From positions 59,724,023-59,788,022 of the forward strand of contig QCXZ01000003.1 in assembly GCA_025024175.1 (NCBI GenBank): a stretch of DNA of 64,000 nucleotides, given 5' to 3'. A program made the translations under genes and the position numbers. This document shows positions 1 through 11,830 of the stretch, one piece after another. Every line of letters starts with the position of its first letter. Position 1 is the first letter of the stretch. The notes beneath the pieces were generated by a model. That model saw nothing but the letters and a program-made list of their open reading frames with translations, searched no databases and was not told the DNA's origin. The stretch is from Rhyzopertha dominica (lineage: Eukaryota; Arthropoda; Insecta; Coleoptera; Bostrichidae).

Positions 1-280
1 CTTTAGTAGAACTTAAAATTTTATCTAAATTATTATATGTACTATCAACAACTAAAACATCGTGTTTTCTAAGCATCCTCCTTAATTTTTCCGAAAGGCC
101 TTGTACATAAGGCAAACTCAACTTCAATTTGCTTTGTCGTGGCTGAGAATTTACTTGATTTGGATGAGCACTTTTATTAAAAACTGACCAAATATTCTTA
201 CTACTATAACCATTTCTCACTAGCGCTGATTTAAGATGATATATTTCTTTTTGTACAGAACTTTCATCTGATATCCTTTG
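1..280. repeat. Left arm of PLE inverted repeat
   Basis: Bases 1-280 are the reverse complement of 1436-1715 with few mismatches; base 1 pairs with base 1715. The arm may continue left of the window. Head-to-head partial copies are common in Penelope-like elements. Confidence 0.9.
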
Positions 281-1423
281 TGCTCTAACAAATAACGTCC
301 TAATAAGACTATTCTTTTGAGAAGGAGGGTGGTGAGATGTGGCGTGTAAATATCTGTCTGTGTGTGTTGGTTTTCTGTAAACTTTGTGTCCTAACTGTCC
401 AGTGTTTGTTCTGTAAATTTGGACATCCAAGAAAGGTAAACTACCATTGCTTTCTAATTCCCTAGTAAATTTTATGTCGGGATTTTGACTGTTCAAATGA
501 TTTAGAAACCTACCCAGCTTTCTATACCGTGGGGCCAAATAACAAAAGTGTCATCTACGTACCTATACCAACATTTTGGTTTAAGCTGAAAACTGTTTAT
601 CGCTTACATTTTTCATAAACAAATTGGCTACTACAGGACTTGGAGGTGAACCCATTGCACAACCTGATTTTTGTTCATAAAAATTATCGTTCCATAAGAA
701 ATAAGTAGATTTTAAACAATGTTCGGATAATCTGGCTATCGTGTCACTTAAGGGATCGCTATTAAGCTTGGATTTGATGATATCTATCGTTTCAGGAATG
801 GGTACTTTCGTAAATAAAGAAACCACGTCAAAACTAACCAAAATATTACCTTCTGAAATACTTAAACCTTTTATAATACCAATAAAGTCTGAAGAATTTT
901 TGATGAAACTACTTGTATTTCCTACATAAGGTTTTAAATAGTTGGCACAAAATTTTGCCAATCTGTAACAAGGACTGCCAATCGTATTGACTATGGATCT
1001 TAACGGGACATTGGTTTTGTGGATTTTGGGCAAACCATACAATTTAGGTACCTTGCAATCGGAAACAGTTAAAATAGACTTCTCCTCATTCGAAAGATTT
1101 GAACTTTTGATAAGATCATTGGTAATTTTGGAAATTTTTGAGGCAGGATCTCGGGATANTNTTTGATATGTTTCCTCATCTAACAACTCTCTAACTTTAT
1201 TCTCGTAATCTGTTCTATCTAAAATTACTGTGGCTGAACCTTTATCTGCTCTAGTAACTATAATGGACTTATCTGTATTCAAATCCTTAAGAGCGTTCAT
1301 TTCCTCAGATGTCACATTAGATTTGGGCGTACGTGCATTTCTAATAGCGTGGCATACATCCATCCTAANCCTATCCGCTTGATCTTTCGGAAGCAGTCTT
1401 ATACAAGATTCCACAGATGACAT
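1..1423 (-). pseudogene. Penelope-like element reverse transcriptase, broken and cut by the window edge
   Basis: This is the RT of a Penelope-like retroelement, which copies element RNA into DNA at a nicked target. Reading leftward from 1423, the protein shows the PLE signatures: a TRADKGSATVILDRTDY block, YGLPKIHK, LVSFDVVSLFTKVPI and GSPPSPVVANLFM. The catalytic YVDD is at 550-561, inside YRYVDDTFVIWP, but in a different frame. One frameshift lies near 590 and a second near 523. After these, the linker (SLPFLDVQIYR, then TDRYLHATSHHPPSQKNSL) reads openly to base 1. The GIY-YIG domain should follow outside the window. Several N bases fall inside (around 1158-1161 and 1369). The 5' part is missing, since the reading starts where the inverted copy joins at about 1435. 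Family assignment is firm; activity of this copy is excluded by the frameshifts. Confidence 0.9.
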
Positions 1424-1435
1424 TATTATAATATA

Positions 1436-1715
1436 TAAAGGATATCAGATGAAAGTTCTGCACAAAAAGAAATATATCATCTTAAATCAGCGCTAGTGAG
1501 AAATGGTTATAGTAGTAAGAATATTAGGTCAGTTTTTAATAAAAGTGCTCATCCAAATCAAGTAAATTCTCAGCCACGACAAAGCAAATTGAAGTTGAGT
1601 TTGCCTTATGTACAAGGCCTTTCGGAAAAATTAAGGAGGATGCTTAGAAAACACGATATTTTAGTTGTTGATAGTACATATAATAATTTAGATAAAATTT
1701 TAAGTTCTACTAAAG
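1436..1715. repeat. Right arm of PLE inverted repeat
   Basis: This arm pairs with 1-280 across a spacer of about 1.15 kb that holds the RT core. The similarity ends abruptly at 1436, which marks the junction of the two copies. Confidence 0.9.
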
Positions 1716-2065
1716 ATAAAGTACATTTAGAGAGTGAAGGTGTTTACAAAATTACTTGTTCTTGCGGAAAGTGTTACATAGGTCAAACTAAAAGAAAAGT
1801 AGGTACGCGTTTGAAAGAACACATACGTGCTACTAGGTTGCAACAGATAGATAAATCTTCTGTAGCTGAACACTCATATTTGACTAAACACATGATTGAT
1901 TTTGATAAAACAAAAATTTTACATAGAGACAAATATTATCACAAACGTCTAATAAAAGAAGCTATAGAAATTTGTAGCAATACTAATAATTTTAATAGGG
2001 ATTGTGGAAATTATGAGTTAGGAGACATTTGGAAGGCTATTTTGCAGTTATCTTTTATCAAGTAG
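1436..2065 (+). pseudogene. Inverted partial PLE copy with GIY-YIG endonuclease
   Basis: This is the C-terminal part of the same Penelope-like protein in opposite orientation. It lacks the RT core and starts within the linker. The nuclease reads GVYKITCSCGKCYIGQTKRK, with GVY and YIG, then the conserved Arg in RLKEHIRA and a SSVAEHS segment. GIY-YIG nucleases nick the target DNA to prime reverse transcription. The reading frame is open to the stop at 2063-2065. The first 280 bases are nearly identical to the reverse complement of 1-280, so the two copies are recent relatives. As it stands it is a 5'-truncated copy and not a complete gene. Confidence 0.88.
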
Positions 2066-2230
2066 TTCGTGTATATCTAGTAGGTAGGTAGTTCCTTTTT
2101 CATCGTTAGGTTCCTTTTTCATCAGGTTGGCACGTTGTTTCTATGACGTCTCGCATCCTTGGTGATTTGTTTATTTACTTTCAAAATTTTGTTTGAACTT
2201 GTGTCAGGCAAATTTTGAGGTTCTTCGTTC

Positions 2231-2270
2231 TTCTTTGACAAAGATTACAGGTGTAATCGAAACGTCAGAC
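2231..2270 (+). ncRNA. Hammerhead-like motif in PLE 3' region (relic)
   Basis: About 170 bases after the GIY-YIG stop lies a perfect 6-bp hairpin, GATTAC-AGGT-GTAATC (2243-2258), followed directly by GAAAC and GTC. This matches stem II, the GAAA core and the cleavage triplet of the minimal hammerhead ribozymes known in Penelope-like elements. The 5' core is degenerate (TTGACAAAG where CUGAUGAAG is expected), so this copy is probably inactive. Stem I is not evident. Confidence 0.5.
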
Positions 2271-2340
2271 TATTAATTTTTTGTCAGTGTTTTCAAGAGA
2301 CAGCGATCTATCCGACAAAATATTATCTTATATATATGGA

Positions 2341-3120
2341 CGCTGAAAGTATTCACCCTCGTATGCGTAATCGTTTCTGACCGTGAAGACCGATATCCTA
2401 GTACACAGGAAGGCTCAGGTCCTACTATGGTGTAAGATAATTTATCTTACACCATGGGCCCTACTAAGGGTTCTTTAGTTCCCTTTTTGCTAGTAGGTGT
2501 GCCCTCACATTGCCCTCGATCCCTTGATGTCCACGAAACAACTCAGCTTATTACAATATTATAGGCCCTCCATAACATTATCCTAATACATAGTGTGATT
2601 GTCACGACTTTAGCTTGGAAAATACTTGCCGGACTGCCCTAGTTCCATTCTTTGTTTTTGAACCCCCGATCTTGCTAGCAAGCTTCTGTCTGATTGCACG
2701 CTCATCATCTAATCTCCCGAATATTTTAGTATAGGTTTTTTTTCTAGCAGGTGTATCTTTATGACCCACTACCTCAAGCTTGTCAAATGCGCTGTCATCA
2801 CCACTTTACTCTGGTCATCACGCATTATGTACTCCAGAAAATCTAGAGTAATTATTTGTAGCTTGTGCAAATGATTAAAATTTTGTAGGATCAATGTGTA
2901 TGTCGCGTAAGCAGTATTTTAATCGTGGTAAATGTAAAAATGATATATACTTAAAATGTCATCGCTTCTTTTTCTTTATAATATGGACAAAACCTACACA
3001 TTTGATAAGCGTCCGTAAAAAAACAAGGAATAATGCAAGTTGCACTCTGATTTAAAGCACAGCGAACAAAAGGTTAGAGGAAATTATTTTATGTACCATC
3101 TGCTGTTTAAAAAGAAGAAA
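2341..3120. other. No gene seen; contains a short perfect palindrome
   Basis: No coding region is recognised. Bases 2427-2455 form two perfect 14-base arms (ATGGTGTAAGATAA and its complement) around one T. The rest is unassigned AT-rich sequence. Confidence 0.6.
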
Positions 3121-4006
3121 AACCGCTGCAAATTGAATCAATACTTCCACATTCAATTGTCAAAATGACATTTACGTTTTTATTTTTTATACTATACGAT
3201 TAGTAATCAGTTTTTGAGCATTTTTTTCTCTCTACACATTTTTTCTAAGACAAACCGTCCTCGTGATATTAGCAAAAATATATAAATTTTAAAATCGTTT
3301 TTTTCCAAATAACTCGATAATTATTAACTTAACAAAAAAATTACAAGAGCGCTTTCTGATCAGAAATGTGATTTTCTATATAATACCAAAATTTAAAAAA
3401 AATCGTACGAGCAGGGTCCAAAATAGGTTTTTTGGAAATATTTCGAAAATGTCAAAATTATGGATAAATTTTCTGACACTTTTTGTGAGAAATTTTATTT
3501 CCTATCTGATGGCATTTTCATTTTTTGAATATATTAAATATATTCGGAGATATTTAAGAAATACCGTTTTCTTTAAGTGACGCTTTTTTGCTAATATCTT
3601 CTAAACAATTTGCCGTACCGAAAATTTATAAGAGCTAATAATACTCGCAGTTGTACTACTAATCACATACTAAAACGAAAAAAATATAAAAAAATAAAAA
3701 TTTGCAAAAAGGGTAGTTACCCCTCAATTTCGCCCCCTTCCCGATTTCCTACTTACCCCACAAACAATAGGTCGGTTTGGGTAGTTGAGATTTATAGGTC
3801 TGCCAAATTTCAAGTTCATATATTAAGTCTTTCGAAAGTTATCGTGTCCACAAACAATACCACAGACACACAGACTTAGACACACAGACACACAGACAAG
3901 AAATTTTTTTTGCGTTTTCGACCATTTTAAAGCGAATGAGCAAATAAAAATTTTTGAAAATTTTTTTCGCGAGACAATACTTCCCATCCTTTGGATGTTG
4001 AAGTAA
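3121..4006 (+). repeat. Repeat family B, copy 1
   Basis: This is a non-coding dispersed repeat of about 0.9 kb. It starts AACCGCTGCAAATTGAATCA, contains a CACAGACA short tandem run near 3865-3900, and ends in an imperfect hairpin (ACTTCCCATCC and GGATGTTGAAGT). Other copies are at 9979-10780, 32501-33372, 44098-44903, 44904-45311 and 51842-52600. Start and end share TACTTCCACATCCAA in inverted orientation, suggesting a non-autonomous DNA element. The superfamily is not clear, and open frames inside are not conserved between copies. Confidence 0.85.
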
Positions 4007-4650
4007 AATTAACAACGCTTCGTTGGTGCTGGTAGGTCACGGTATCCTCTAAAATGGCANATANAGTCCCATTTCCCAAAAGCGTGCATGCATTCGTTAA
4101 AAAGTTATGGATTGCGGTCACGTTGTCAGATTAGCAAGTTTAATTACTTTACAGAATGTAATTAAGTATCTACCATATTTGCCAGTAATGCCGTCACATA
4201 ACTGCCTATTTGCAACTTTGATGACATACACCGTTAAATATTATAATCACAAACTACTGCAACGTGCCCCTTTGGAGGTAAACATTTGTTAAAATAGGTG
4301 ATAGGGTTAGATAGATGCGTCATTTAGTTCATTTCAAGTATAGATATGTACTTGATTTCATGAAACGATACCAATGAAATTAAATATTTTGAACTCTAGG
4401 TGTAACAAAAGCAGAAGCATCTTATTCATCACCCTCATCTATAAATAGCATTATCTCCCTAACATTTTTACTTTTTTCCCGTCGTCAGGCAAGTCGCCGA
4501 ACAAATGTTTGCTGTCATAACCACTTAATATTTATACAATGTCCCGGGTGGGCATCAAGTTTTAACAAATTCGCGTAGCATCCAACGGACGCCATGTTTG
4601 AATATCTCAACTGCCCTGTTCAATATATTATGCTAGGAGTATTATTAGTG
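4007..4650. other. No gene seen
   Basis: AT-rich sequence with N bases near 4060. No coding, RNA or repeat signal was recognised. Confidence 0.5.
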
Positions 4651-4710
4651 AAAGGTATTGGGTTATCGGATAAGCAGGCTAATTAAGTTAGAAAAAGTAA
4701 CTCGCTGTGG

Positions 4711-4933
4711 TCAGGTTCGAATCTCCAGAACGGTACTCTGGTATGTTCCATTACACCACCGGAGCGTTCGAGTTAAAGCCCAGCGTGTATTATACGATAC
4801 ATACATATATGCAACCAACCGACCACCATCTAGCCATTTGTTGGTGAAAATTTTTTACTCTTAGCGCTCGAACGCTCCGGTGGTGTAATGGAGAACATAC
4901 CAGAGCACCGTTCTGAAGATTCGGGTTCTGACC
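4711..4933. repeat. Inverted repeat pair with tRNA-like promoter motifs (possible SINE)
   Basis: About 60 bases at 4711-4772 recur inverted at 4867-4933; the shared core is GCTCCGGTGGTGTAATGG and its complement. The upstream arm contains GGTTCGAATCT (4714-4724), which fits a pol III B box. TGGGTTATCGG (from about 4659) loosely fits an A box. This resembles a tRNA-derived SINE arranged as a foldback. No complete tRNA cloverleaf was found. Confidence 0.4.
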
Positions 4934-5280
4934 ATACATTTATATACAGAAAATGACAGCTTACTTCACAATTGAATGATATATGGTAGGGGACGTAATT
5001 TTTTTACAACTTTTTATGTAAAATTAAGAATAGTGTTAGAGGAATAAAAAGATTTTGTCAAGATTTGTATTTCTTTTTTCAAAATATCTAGTAAGGCATA
5101 GTGTTTTTTAAAAATCTAGAAGGTGCAAATCTTTCGTATTAACCATTTCTTCTATTAGTCATTTTTTAAGAACCTTACGTTAAACATCGAAAAAACACTC
5201 TTTATATCTGTCAAAAGCAGTTGCAGTACATCTTACACATATACTAATGGAGATTCGAGTTTTAGCGATTAGTTTTAGTT
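4934..5280. other. No gene seen
   Basis: AT-rich sequence without recognised features. Confidence 0.5.
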
Positions 5281-5289
5281 ATCAAAATA

Positions 5290-5690
5290 TTTATATTATT
5301 CTAACTATTCGATAATGTCGCATCTCCTAACAAAGTATCAACCACAAACGATAAGAAATAATCTTTTATCACAGTATTAGTTCACTCATAGAGAAGAAAA
5401 AAAAGCGGACCCAGGACACACTCCTGTGGTACTCTACAATCACCGGTGATTGCTCTCAACACTGAAGTCTTTGTTTTATTATAATTATCTCTCTAATGAA
5501 CTTTAATCAATTTGAGAGTGGCACCGCCTATTCCAACAGTTCTCAATTCACAGATGAATATTTTCCTATCGTTTCAAAGACAAATTGTAGGTCTAGCAAT
5601 ACGCCAATAAGTGAGGATGTTATTCCTTTTCGTTTTTGTTTTATCAACACTCCATTATTGACCTGGTCTGTCTTTTAATAGTTTCCTGGA
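5290..5690 (-). pseudogene. Decayed LINE reverse transcriptase fragment (jockey/CR1-like)
   Basis: On the minus strand, fragments of a LINE RT are readable across stops and frameshifts. IGVLLDLQFVFETI stands for the usual LDLSKAFDTV block. VPQECVLGPLFFLLY (about 5390-5440) is the conserved VPQGSVLGPLLFLLY block. VVDTLLGDA is a degraded YADDT region. The order and spacing fit an RT palm domain. The fragment is too decayed for exact ends or clade. Confidence 0.6.
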
Positions 5691-5986
5691 ATTAATGCAA
5701 TGCGGTTGATTAAGCACCTGTAATTATTAGACATCGTGAGTTTTCTAGTAGGTAGGTACCTATTATTCAATGCTTATTAGCCTTAACTTGACATTGGTCG
5801 CGATGGCGTATATTAGTAAAATTTGCAAGTTCAAGTGTGATTATGTATCGCATCACGCTAAAGTTGTTTTAAGGTTTTTGCTTAGTAATGTAGGTTACAT
5901 AGCGTATGAAATATTATTTTTAATTATGGCACGGCGCTGCAGGTATTCGTGCTTATCGTACAGCACTTCTCCTACTGCGTAGTTCG

Positions 5987-8082
5987 TAGAGGTGGGCGTT
6001 CTAGTTTATTTTGGTGAATAGTTCATATTGACTTAGTTCAATTAAATGAATAATTCAATTTTATCGTTCAAAATGAACTATTTCGATTTCGCTGACCGCT
6101 TCCCATTTCATATANAGTNCTGCAGTTGATTCATGTACTTGCAGACTTGTNGCATACAACATGCAACAGCTGATTACCGTTTAGTTCCGTGATAGCTACA
6201 CGTCGTGTGTATTTGAGATATGAAATGTAATAGATGCTTTAATTGATAATGAAACTGACATTATGAAATATATTTAAATTTGTAATTAATTTAATGGCTT
6301 TGGAAATACAATAGGTATAGCAAAAGTAATAATTAATAACTTCACAAATAATACTAATACAACTACAATCAAAATAAATGCTGTTAAAGACAAATAATAA
6401 ATATGTAACCTCTGTGCAAGCGAGCGGGTCTTCGATGTTTATCAATCATTATCCGCATACTAATTATTACTAATTATTCATTAAAAAAATAAACGTTTGT
6501 AAGGTATAATCTATTATGTATTCTAATGTTTGCTAATTTTAACATTGTTTTTGTATATTTTAAAATTGTACTACCTTTATTATATCGTTCACCCGGCCGC
6601 ACATCGTAATTCGCGTGTTCGTTCACATATTCGGTTGTTCGTCCTTCCCACAGGTCATAATAGATCGCTGGCGGTTGTTCAATCGTTCAATGCGAACTGC
6701 CATGGCCACCTTCAATAAGGCCGCGGCCGTAGTAAATGGCAACAGCGCAATATATACTGCTATATCTCCATTATTAGTAGCAATTTAAACATATTTTTTT
6801 CCAAAATATTCCTTAAATTTAGTAGAAAGTGACACCTGCATTAAAAATCCAAGCCAATTGTAACATTTACTTTGAATTCGCTAGAAAATGAGCTAAGTCA
6901 AACTGAAGTAGGTAGTGTTATTTTTAAGTATCGAGGCATTATGAGTATTTTTTTTTAATTAGAAACATTGTCGGCGGCAAAGTTGTACAAAAAGCATGTC
7001 GCAATAACTCAAAAAGGAAGAAAATATGTTACTTAACTGTAAATTTTTAATTTTACTCCTCGTTATATTGAGATATGCTGTATTGTAATAATTAACTTCT
7101 TGAAATGTTGATAAGTCATCCAACTTATTGAAACAAAGGGATTATTTAACAAGCATTGCCTTAATAGGTTCTCGACATACGTTACAAAGAAAATTCTACA
7201 TACATTATTTTTAATGAAACAATTTATTTGGTGTGATAAATATAAAATAAATACTTCCAAGTAGTAACAAAAAATAAACTAAATATTCCACAAATAATTT
7301 GGTGAAAACATTTAGTTCACAGGAGATAAGATAAATATACAGTGTATATGCTATATGATATGCCAAGCAGTTTGGTAAGATTTCCTGAGATGTTAAGACA
7401 TGTACGTAACAAGGGAGGAGCTATAAATATATTTAGATAAGTATTTCTAAAAATAAAGTATTTATATTTCTTATATTTAGATCTGAGGCTACAGTTTATT
7501 TGAACGTACCTTGAAATAATTATTTAACAAAGCATTACTAACAATTGACACGAGAGATTTTATTTTACATTTTACAGCATTATTGCATAAGTAGCAATAT
7601 AGTTGATTCTCAAAAAAGAAAATGGGATTCGTTCACTTAAAACATTTGAAATAACCTTATGTTTTGTAGGTACTTGCCGACATAAACAATCTCTCAAATT
7701 TATCAGATATTCACATCTGCATCGCGCACACATTCAACAACAATTTTATATCACACTGCACCATTTATTAAATTGTAATAAGCACCTGGTCAATGATCAT
7801 TACCTTTTATTAATTAAAATTTAACGCATTCATTAAATGAAATCAAAAGCAATTACGTTTTCGTCTAAGTTTGAATGCACCAGTATCGCTAATATAAAAT
7901 ATACTTGATTCGTCAAACGTCTAGATAGTTGTAATTAAATGTCACAAAAATACCAGCTGATGCAGTGTCTTCTGAATTTGACAAAACAATTATTGGCCTT
8001 TTGAAAGTACTTCACAGACTTTCTCAAAGCACGAAGTGGAAAGTTGTAAATTCAGCACTGAGTAGATTGTAATGCAAGTATA

Positions 8083-8170
<88 letters not shown>

Positions 8171-8544
8171 CCGCAGTTTTGGTTCTGACTCGAAAATTTC
8201 ATTAGCGATTAAACCAAAATTTCTGCCGACCATTTGCCAGTAACAGCCCAATCTAGATTCCAAATTATAGGTCTGAACACTGTACTAGTGCAAGGAGTAC
8301 GTCATGTATCAATCCATTCCATTTAAACAGAATCGGCCTTATGAGCGCGGTTGCCAAATTGATCAGGCCGCGGCCTTCTTAAAGGTGGCCATGGAACTGC
8401 ACATCTGTTTCAGTTCAGTATCATACAAGTCCCTTGCATCGTTCAAAACGAACTAGTTCATCTTATCCTGACGAACGTGATCGTTCATTGTGGCGCAACT
8501 GAATAATACACGTCGTTCGTTCGTTCACGAACTTCCCATCTCTA
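5987..8544. mobile_element. hAT-like non-autonomous DNA transposon
   Basis: The ends are inverted: TAGAGGTGGGCGTTC at the left and GAACTTCCCATCTCTA at the right. Both ends are rich in subterminal GTTCGTTCA-type motifs. Flanking 8-mers GTAGTTCG (5979-5986) and GCAGTTCG (8545-8552) differ by one base, which fits the 8-bp duplication made by hAT transposases. No transposase frame is visible inside. A further internal inverted repeat (about 6690-6750 against 8345-8400, around GGCCGCGGCC) suggests a composite or nested structure. Confidence 0.65.
8091..8168. repeat. (ATT)n microsatellite
   Basis: Uninterrupted ATT/TTA trinucleotide run of about 25 units. It lies inside the hAT-like element and produces artificial poly-Ile or poly-Asn readings. 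Confidence 0.97.
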
Positions 8545-8558
8545 GCAGTTCGTAATAA

Positions 8559-8582
8559 TACAGGGTGACCCATTTATACGAA
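8559..8582 (+). repeat. Mariner-type terminal motif
   Basis: TA followed by CAGGGTGACCCATTTA looks like the left end of a mariner-like element. A divergent version ends the decayed mariner at 48099 in inverse orientation. No partner end was found nearby. Confidence 0.4.
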
Positions 8583-9978
8583 ATAATGTTAACAAAGGAG
8601 ATTTTCTGCCACTCCCAACAATACATCTAACTGTCTTTCATCATTTGTTGCTAGTTTCTGAGGCTCAGGATTTTGAACACTTTCCCTCAATCCCTTAACA
8701 ATTTTACATATCACTAACTGGGTGATTGGTTCTCGGTTAGGTACTTTGAGATTCGACACATTTTGATGAATACAAGGTACTCAAATGATGTTTACCTCGT
8801 ATACTGTGTTTTATAACAAAACATAGAAACATTAAGGAGTCTATAAGAAAGTGTGGAAATATGAAGGTATATACGAGTACATCACGGTAAATGGAAGTTT
8901 TCATGTGCATTGCATGACATAAAGCAATAACCATCACTGAATGGGATCCTAGACATGAAATGGAGAATCTATTGGAGAAATAATTTCTCACACGTCACAT
9001 AATATCGTGAAATTGAATATGTTTATGGGTCAAGCAAGTTTTAGGAAACCAAACAAAAATGTTATTTAATTCAGTTTTTGAAAATAACTAAAAGAAGTAA
9101 ATAAGTAGAAATTGTAAAATGGAAATAAACTAATCTATAAGGTGTTCGTCTGTGGTTAACTGAAACGTCTAACAACGCGTTGACCAACTTATAAAAACAG
9201 ATCTTTGTTTTTCTTAAATTTAACATATTCTTTTATGTACATGAAGTTGCTACAAATCATCGGTTTTTAGAAAACTTGTATCATATTGACAGTTATAGTA
9301 CTGAGAGACATCAGAGGGACATGCTGAATTATTTAGGCAAAAAATCAAGTAGAGTTGTGCTACCTTAAAAATTATGAACACAGTATTTTGGAAATAAGGT
9401 AACGATATATGCTGACAGATACCATTTAAGCTTTCAGAGATTGAGAATAAAATACTATTCAAAATAAATTTTATAAAACACGTTTTTGCACGGCAGTTTT
9501 CCTTCACATGTTGCTGAAAAAGCTTGAGAACTGTTGGAGATTATGGATCAATAGAGATTTAAAGAACCCCGAACCCTGAATAACAAGTGACGCGAATGAG
9601 ATAGAAAAGAGACAGTGAGTATGCGGTTGATTGAATAGGCAGAATACGGGGTTTACAAAATACTCTCTTTTTTATTTTGTCGTAGATGAGAATTACGTGC
9701 TTGTAGAATTTTGTGAGGTGTGTCAGTTTTTTCCTTCTCGTTTCTTAATTAAAGAATAATTGTTTTTGATATAGTAATTCGTCCAATGTAAATTTATGTT
9801 TGTTATTTTATATTACATTACTATATCACAACTTTACATGTACTGTACCGTATGTTTATAATTCAGTGAATAAACACAACTTTTTGTTCAGTTTATTGAT
9901 TTTAGACTTATTATTAACGAATGGGCGTGCTAAATTCATTTAGTCTCCGTCAGCTTCCTTTATTCCAAATTTATTTAG
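8583..9978. other. No gene seen
   Basis: AT-rich. The open frames present lack recognisable domains and are not supported. Confidence 0.5.
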
Positions 9979-10780
9979 TTTATTACTTCCACATCCAACG
10001 GATTACAAAAATTATTATTTGCTCATTCGCTTTAAAATGATCTAAAACGCAAAAAAAAACAAAATTTGTGGACACGATAACTTTCGAAAGACTCAATATA
10101 TCAATTGAAATTTGGCAAACGTATAGATCTCAACTACCCAAAGCGACCTATTGTTTTGGTGTAAGTAGGGTATCGGGAAGGGGGCGAAATTGGGGGGTAA
10201 CTACAATTTTGCAAATTTTTATTTTTTTCCGCTTTAGTATGTGATTAGTAGTATAAGTGTGAGTATTATTCGCCATTTTTGGCGTAGCAAATTGTTTAAA
10301 AGATATTAGCAAAAAAGCGTCACTTAAAGAAAACGGTTTTTCCTAAATATATCCGAATACATTTAATATATTAAAAAAATGAAAATACTATCAGATAGGA
10401 AATAAAATTTCTCACAAAAAGTGTCTTAGAAAATTTATCCCAAATTTTGACATTTTCGAATTATTTCCAAAAAACGTATTTTGGTCCATGTTCGTACGAT
10501 TTCTTTTTAATTTTTGTATTATATAGGAAATCAAATTTCTGATTGGAAAGCACTCTTGTAATTTTTTTGTTAAGTTAATACTTTTCGAGTTATTTGGAAA
10601 AAAACATTTAAAAAATTTATGTATTTTAGCTAATATCACGAGGACCGTTTGTCTTAGAAAAAATGTGTAGAGAGGAAAAATGCTCAAAACCTGATTACTA
10701 ATCGAATAGTATAAGAAATAAAAACGTAAATGACATTTTGACAATTGGATGTGGAAGTACTGATTCAATTTGCAGCGGTT
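9979..10780 (-). repeat. Repeat family B, copy 2
   Basis: Inverse orientation to copy 1. It has lost part of the terminal hairpin and the CACAGACA run (deletion near 10005 and 10065). The conserved AACCGCTGCAAATTGAATCA end is at 10760-10780 on the minus strand. Confidence 0.85.
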
Positions 10781-10827
10781 TTTTTTTCTCTAACATTGAC
10801 ATTTGTCTTTATTTTTTAGTTTCCCTG

Positions 10828-10828
<1 letters not shown>

Positions 10829-10883
<55 letters not shown>

Positions 10884-10887
10884 TATA
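10829..10887. repeat. (TA)n microsatellite
   Basis: About 29 TA units with one interruption near 10875. Confidence 0.97.
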
Positions 10888-11830
10888 GAAGAAGTTCAGT
10901 ACTTCAGATAAGACGTAATTTATTTTTCCTGACAACGTTGCTTTTTAGTGACCAGTTTTAAAGTGCATATTCAATTATGTTTCAAATTTGCAATTTTTAT
11001 TCCGTGACATTTATATCTCAAACAAAAAAAATCTTTGAATAATTAAAAAACAGTCTGCCAAATTTTGAGTAGCTGAAAGGGAAAATATGTTAGGTGATCG
11101 AATCCTAACCAGTTTAATTAAAATGAAAACGATATAAGTATGCACGAATCAAATCTGCATTTTTAGTAATTCTCATCCATTTCTTCTATGCCTTCTTCTT
11201 TCACTTACGTATAGTTGCCCTTTTCAACATCTAAGAGTATTTTAACGATCTTCCCGTGAATCCCTACAATTTATTAAAGGCTGCCCATTTAACTAATCAG
11301 CAGCAGACGCAACGAATATAACATTTAAAGTTTCCTTTTAGCAGTGTGCATCGTTTGCCTCGAAAGTTCTAGTTACGAACTAGAACTCCCATAAGTTCTC
11401 TAAGGCCGGGTACTCACCGACCAGGGATTNGTGCCCTAACAAGTGAAATTTTACGTTAGTCCCCGAGGACACGTAAACAGTTCTTTACAGCGGCAATGAT
11501 GATGTAACNAAAACCCTTTACGACAGGCATTACCAGTTAGGAAATACGATATGGTTTTATGGTTATGATTATGAAATAACTTCCTCACGTGAAAGATTGA
11601 ATTTGCGAAACAAATCCTGGTTACGGTACGATGCTGATTTTACGATTTCTCGTTAGTTGTTTTCTTGTTTATTGTCATCTAATAAACCTGAATCAGCATA
11701 TAACTGTAATGAGCAGACGGCTACCGTTTGCTTATAGTATTTGACAACGGCATAATGTTTTCGTGTGTATTTGCAACTTGCAGTAACAGCATCTTTCTGT
11801 GTAACGTTTGACTGGAGAAAAATAGATTTG

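Noticed and set aside
2101..2135. CTGATGA on the minus strand as a hammerhead
   Set aside because: No stem II or GAAA follows at a suitable distance.
3368..3879. Open frames in family B copy 1, also at 10412-10768, 44624-44887 and 52409-52672
   Set aside because: They occur inside a repeat, are not conserved in frame between copies, and are on either strand.
4867..4933. A functional tRNA gene
   Set aside because: The acceptor, anticodon and T arms do not pair into a cloverleaf; only promoter-like motifs are present.
7990..8263. Two open frames encoding poly-Ile and poly-Asn proteins
   Set aside because: They are translations of the (ATT)n microsatellite; no flanking domain or conservation.
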